From NCBI GenBank assembly GCA_002284615.2, contig MU069720.1, positions 304,943 through 321,862 of the forward strand: a stretch of DNA of 16,920 bases, read 5' to 3'. Both the position numbers and the translations under genes were made by a program. A model generated the notes under the pieces. The model was not told where the DNA came from. It was given only the letters and a program-made list of their open reading frames with translations, and ran no database searches. The first letter of the stretch is position 1. Each line of letters opens with the position of its first letter. Source of the DNA: Dunaliella salina (Eukaryota; Chlorophyta; Chlorophyceae; Chlamydomonadales; Dunaliellaceae). Of this stretch, positions 14,073 through 16,920 are shown in pieces.

Positions 14073-15437
14073 TCACGCTTTATACATGGATTGAAAAGTA
14101 AGCCATAATGCTATCATCACGGTGCGCGTCACAACAATCTTCATGAGGAGGAGGAGGAAAGAGGTAAATGTCCAACTGTCGGGCTCTTCAGAGCCATGGA
14201 CTGCTACGGAACTGGCATCCAAGCCCATAAAAGTAGTCATGCTGCAAATGCTACTGTCTGGATCAATGAATTGCTCCTTGAAAGTGCCACGGGCAAGCCA
14301 ATCTTTCTTTTTCCAATTGAACGTGGACCACCTCCCTTTTGGCTGCACGCTTACATACACATCCAAATTTCTGCCATTTTGGTCAACATGGTGAATAGCA
14401 GCGTAGGCACGGCCCTGATAGGCATCTGTGATTGCGGACTCCAAGGCAAGAAAATACTTTTGGCCAACATTCAAGTTATTATCATAATCATACATGAAGT
14501 TATCAAGCCCGTGAGGGTTTTTAAAATTGGTGGTTCTCTTTGGAATAATTTCATAGCCAGACCATTCTTTTGGATCCGCATAAAACACTGAAATGCTCAC
14601 TGGGTCCCAGCATGTTGTAAAAATGAAGCTATTAGTTCTCGACGGACCAAAAAACCAACTACTTATCCCTGCTGCTATCCAGTACGCAAGGTTAGAGTGG
14701 TCTGCTTGTTCCTCGCCAATTCCTAAGGACCTCCCCAAAGCAGACAACAAACTCTGCAATCCAAGGTTACCTCCAGCTCCTGGATTGAAAACATACGCTT
14801 GTAGTTCGAACTTCCTGCTAACATGTAATGCTTGGGTACCTCCAAGAGAATGGCCAGTAACCCGCACATTCCTCTCTCCAAAGCGTATTATTGCTTGAAT
14901 TGCCACAGCTGTTGCATTTGCAAACCTTAAGGAATACTCCTCCACCCCAAAGAGAATGTGGGCATCAGCTTCCAAGTCCCTACCATCTTCCAACTCGGTC
15001 CCTCGGTATGCTATCACCCCGTGTCCATCCACTTTGTTTATGAAAACAATGTGATCTTTTGAGCTAAGGTCAGGAACAATTGTATAGCACGCATCAACCT
15101 TGAGCTTTGTCATGTGATCATCGGCATTTTCAAGGCTGTTACCCAGCTCGTATGCAAGGTGTGAAAGACGTGCATAATCTTGGTGGCGATACCAATTACA
15201 GATGCCTTTGCTCCTCTCTTTGCTTCTTGCTGCCAATATTGGTGCAATTTGCTTTGTAAGCTTGGAGGCTATAGACTTACTGCTGGATTGGACCGTCATC
15301 CATTTCTCTAACCCTCCAGATCCTTCTGTGCCTGCGGGAGTTGCAAACCCAAACATTCTGTTCCTGAGAATCTCAAGTATGGTGTTGGCATTTTCACCAA
15401 GATTGTTTCCTGTTGTTGAATGCATGCGTCTATCTGC
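14073..15437 (-). CDS. Class-3 (fungal-type) lipase, main exon
   Basis: One uninterrupted frame of about 454 codons encodes an alpha/beta-hydrolase. Landmarks, counted from the opening of the exon frame at 15458, are HGVIAYRGTE (146-155; oxyanion loop), VTGHSLGGTQAL (200-211; nucleophile Ser204), VFNPGAGG (223-230), TCWDPVSIS (282-290; likely catalytic Asp285) and KNPHGLDNFMYDYD (313-326; likely catalytic His316). This is the Lipase_3 Ser-Asp-His order, so the expected activity is hydrolysis of acylglycerol or phospholipid esters. A hydrophobic C-terminus (about 429-456) with two basic residues may be a membrane tail. The frame opens without ATG (TTG at 15458). An internal ATG exists at 15425, but a spliced start is more likely (see 15903-16052). 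The stop is TGA. No frameshift is seen, so this is the best-preserved gene in the window. Confidence 0.85.
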   Translation of the reverse strand, partial: ADRRMHSTTGNNLGENANTILEILRNRMFGFATPAGTEGSGGLEKWMTVQSSSKSIASKLTKQIAPILAARSKERSKGICNWYRHQDYARLSHLAYELGNSLENADDHMTKLKVDACYTIVPDLSSKDHIVFINKVDGHGVIAYRGTELEDGRDLEADAHILFGVEEYSLRFANATAVAIQAIIRFGERNVRVTGHSLGGTQALHVSRKFELQAYVFNPGAGGNLGLQSLLSALGRSLGIGEEQADHSNLAYWIAAGISSWFFGPSRTNSFIFTTCWDPVSISVFYADPKEWSGYEIIPKRTTNFKNPHGLDNFMYDYDNNLNVGQKYFLALESAITDAYQGRAYAAIHHVDQNGRNLDVYVSVQPKGRWSTFNWKKKDWLARGTFKEQFIDPDSSICSMTTFMGLDASSVAVHGSEEPDSWTFTSFLLLLMKIVVTRTVMIALWLTFQSMYKA

Positions 15438-15902
15438 CTGTCCGAATCCGAGAGACAATAAAAGCGATCAAGCTTGGTATGACTTGGTAACCTGGTCATA
15501 AATGACTTGCCTGAAGAGGGCCAGAATGCTTGCAGGCATGGTAAATGAAGTAATACGCAGAGGACAGCAAGGACCCTTGGGCGGCTCATGCTTTTTTGAG
15601 CAGGAAAACCTGTGAGCAAAATCACAGGGAACACTTAAATACGCCAGCAAGTGCAGAACCTGATGCATGAGCATGCAAAAATTTGCCCTTGACGCCATAA
15701 TGGTCCCAAGTGTTATTTTACATTGCTGTTCTGCCGGGGATCCCTCAGGGGCACGCACAAACTCGTCATATGGCGCCAAGGGTCCAGGTACTTTTCGGGG
15801 CCACTCTGTCAATCAGAAGCCTGGTGTTGTGAGCTATTGAACATTGTATGTGAGGGAATTGGGAAGGTTTAGCTGGGACAGAAATAACTTTTTAAGGGAC
15901 AC
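15438..15902 (-). other. Proposed intron of the lipase gene
   Basis: On the minus strand, CTCAG|GTGTCC at 15903/15902 is a fair donor. TTTTATTGTCTCTCGGATTCGGACAG|GCA ending at 15438 is a pyrimidine-rich acceptor, and both sides are phase 0. Intron length would be 465 nt. An alternative first exon inside this interval starts at ATG 15589 and encodes a signal-like MSRPRVLAVLCVLLHLPCLQ. A 77-nt intron (GC-AG at 15434-15510, or GT-AG at 15430-15506) would join that one to the lipase frame. Transcript data would decide. Confidence 0.5.
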
Positions 15903-16052
15903 CTGAGAATATGCTTCCACAGTTTTCCTTGAGATCCTAGGCTCAAGACCTGCAATCCTACTTGATGAAATATCGTTAGGGTCTAAGTTTATTGGCAAAG
16001 CTGTACATCCTAGAGCTTGGGCCATTAGCGCAACCAGCAAACTGACCAGCAT
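15903..16052 (-). CDS. Proposed first exon of the lipase gene: signal peptide
   Basis: ATG at 16052 opens a 50-codon exon. MLVSLLVALMAQALGCTA is a typical short signal peptide with a hydrophobic core and small residues before a plausible cleavage site. LPINLDPNDISSSRIAGLEP and a basic/helical stretch, SRKTVEAYSQ, follow. The unspliced frame continues to a TAG at 15834. Splicing at CAG|GTGTCC keeps phase 0 with the lipase exon and gives a protein of about 504 residues entering the secretory pathway. A TATA-like box lies about 45 bp upstream of the ATG. The exon assignment is inferred; a small independent secreted peptide is the alternative. Confidence 0.55.
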
Positions 16053-16095
16053 ATCACATCAAACTCCTACACTGTAGGCTACAGAAAGGTGCTGG

Positions 16096-16104
16096 TTTAT
16101 ATGC
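16096..16104 (-). promoter_or_regulatory. TATA-like box upstream of the lipase exon 1
   Basis: GCATATAAA on the minus strand lies 44 to 52 bases before the ATG at 16052. This would place a start site about 15-20 bases upstream of the ATG. No other core elements were assigned. Confidence 0.45.
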
Positions 16105-16920
16105 AGGCAAATTCAAACTTCTGAAAGAAAAAGGTGACCCTTCCGCGAGCTCCAGGAAGGTTTGAGGCTTAGGGCGTTCAACCTGCACCAAAGCAAAAGG
16201 AACAGTTTTGATCACAGTCTACTAAAAAACAAGTCTGACTCAGCCTAAGGCATAGGCAGGGACTGCCCACCTCCCTTTTCCCTGCCCAACTTCCACCCCA
16301 AAAAGAAAGCTTCAATTTGGAGGTGGAGCTTCAGAGGTGCTTCATAGATAACTCAGAAAATGTGAGCGGAAAACTATTCCAAAACATGTTTCTTGTGATG
16401 TAGAAACATGTTCGGGTCTGACTTTGTGAGCAGAACCGCTTCAAGACTCATGAAGTGCTGACATACCAGAGAAAGTTTCCATCAATTTTATCCCAGGGAA
16501 GTGCATGCACTGGGCACAGGATCAGACGAGCAAGTAGCCCCAAAACAATTAAGATCCTGGCAAAAATTTTGACCTTATGGCATAAATCTGTACGGATAGT
16601 GCGCACGGCGAAAAGGCATTGCCCGGAATGTGACATGTACAGCGTACTCTACAATTGCACAAATGTGTGATGCAGGAGATGTTTATTTTGCACCAATGTG
16701 GGTTGACTGTACACAATGTACTGTACTAGTCTCCAGCCCCCCCCCCCTCCCTCACTCTCCTGGCATTCATACCACGCGCCAAATATGTCGGGACCAATCG
16801 GCTGGCTTACAGGCTCACTTAGAATCAGAGCTTGCGCACCTTAATCACAGCGCATGCCACCACAGGATTTGCCTGATGCAACAACCACAAAGCCTGCAGC
16901 TGATTTGATGCTCCACACAA
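16105..16920. other. No gene recognised; upstream region of the lipase gene
   Basis: This probably holds the lipase promoter and intergenic DNA. A C10 run occurs near 16739-16748. A plus-strand frame at 16630-16908 gives a His/Ser/Pro-rich peptide without family resemblance and stops before the window end. I do not call it. Confidence 0.4.

Overview
The window looks like a repeat-rich stretch of nuclear DNA from a eukaryote. There are no bacterial-style operons. Instead there are decayed non-LTR retrotransposons, a MITE-like element carrying CCCTAAA-type telomere-like motifs, and a secreted-lipase gene that appears to have an intron. The LINE domain order (RNase H, then a CCHC zinc motif, then a PD-(D/E)XK nuclease) recalls the Dualen/RandI LINEs described from green algae. 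An alga or other photosynthetic protist is therefore a reasonable guess, but the species cannot be named from this sequence. One ambiguous base (9359) marks it as a draft assembly.

Bases 1-7300 are mostly a retrotransposon graveyard on the minus strand. LINE copy A (1-724) ends at an 18-bp minisatellite (725-796). A relic with a DTG aspartic-protease signature lies at 2061-2497. LINE copy B runs 2609-6042 and is split by a younger 5'-truncated LINE of the same family (3184-3772), flanked by a perfect 9-bp target-site duplication (TSD). A third LINE-like element (about 6043-6930) has the same 3' end but a different ORF, and a 267-bp SINE-like element (6179-6445) is inserted in it. A TTCGCGA-rich repeat and a 231-bp MITE-like element follow.

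Bases 7300-10400 hold two possible but unrecognised coding segments: a minus-strand exon encoding a GRPPR/RGG-rich tail (7765-8101), and a plus-strand ORF with a good start context and an upstream hairpin (9166-9882). Foldback sequences lie nearby.

Bases 10407-12213 are a plus-strand copy of the LINE (copy C), disrupted by a second SINE with a perfect 12-bp TSD. A 22-bp perfect hairpin and other inverted-repeat DNA follow (12339-12445). Bases 12450-14050 hold nothing confident.

Bases 14073-16104 contain the one clearly intact gene, on the minus strand: a class-3 (fungal-type) lipase with GHSLGG, WDPVS and NPHG motifs. A signal-peptide exon and a TATA-like box are proposed upstream.

The most interesting theme is a LINE-SINE partnership. 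The SINE and the LINE share a 3' module (CTGGTGAGG, a stem-loop, CCTTAAT, then a (TTTTC)n tail), and both show target-site duplications. This fits a SINE that borrows the LINE's replication machinery.
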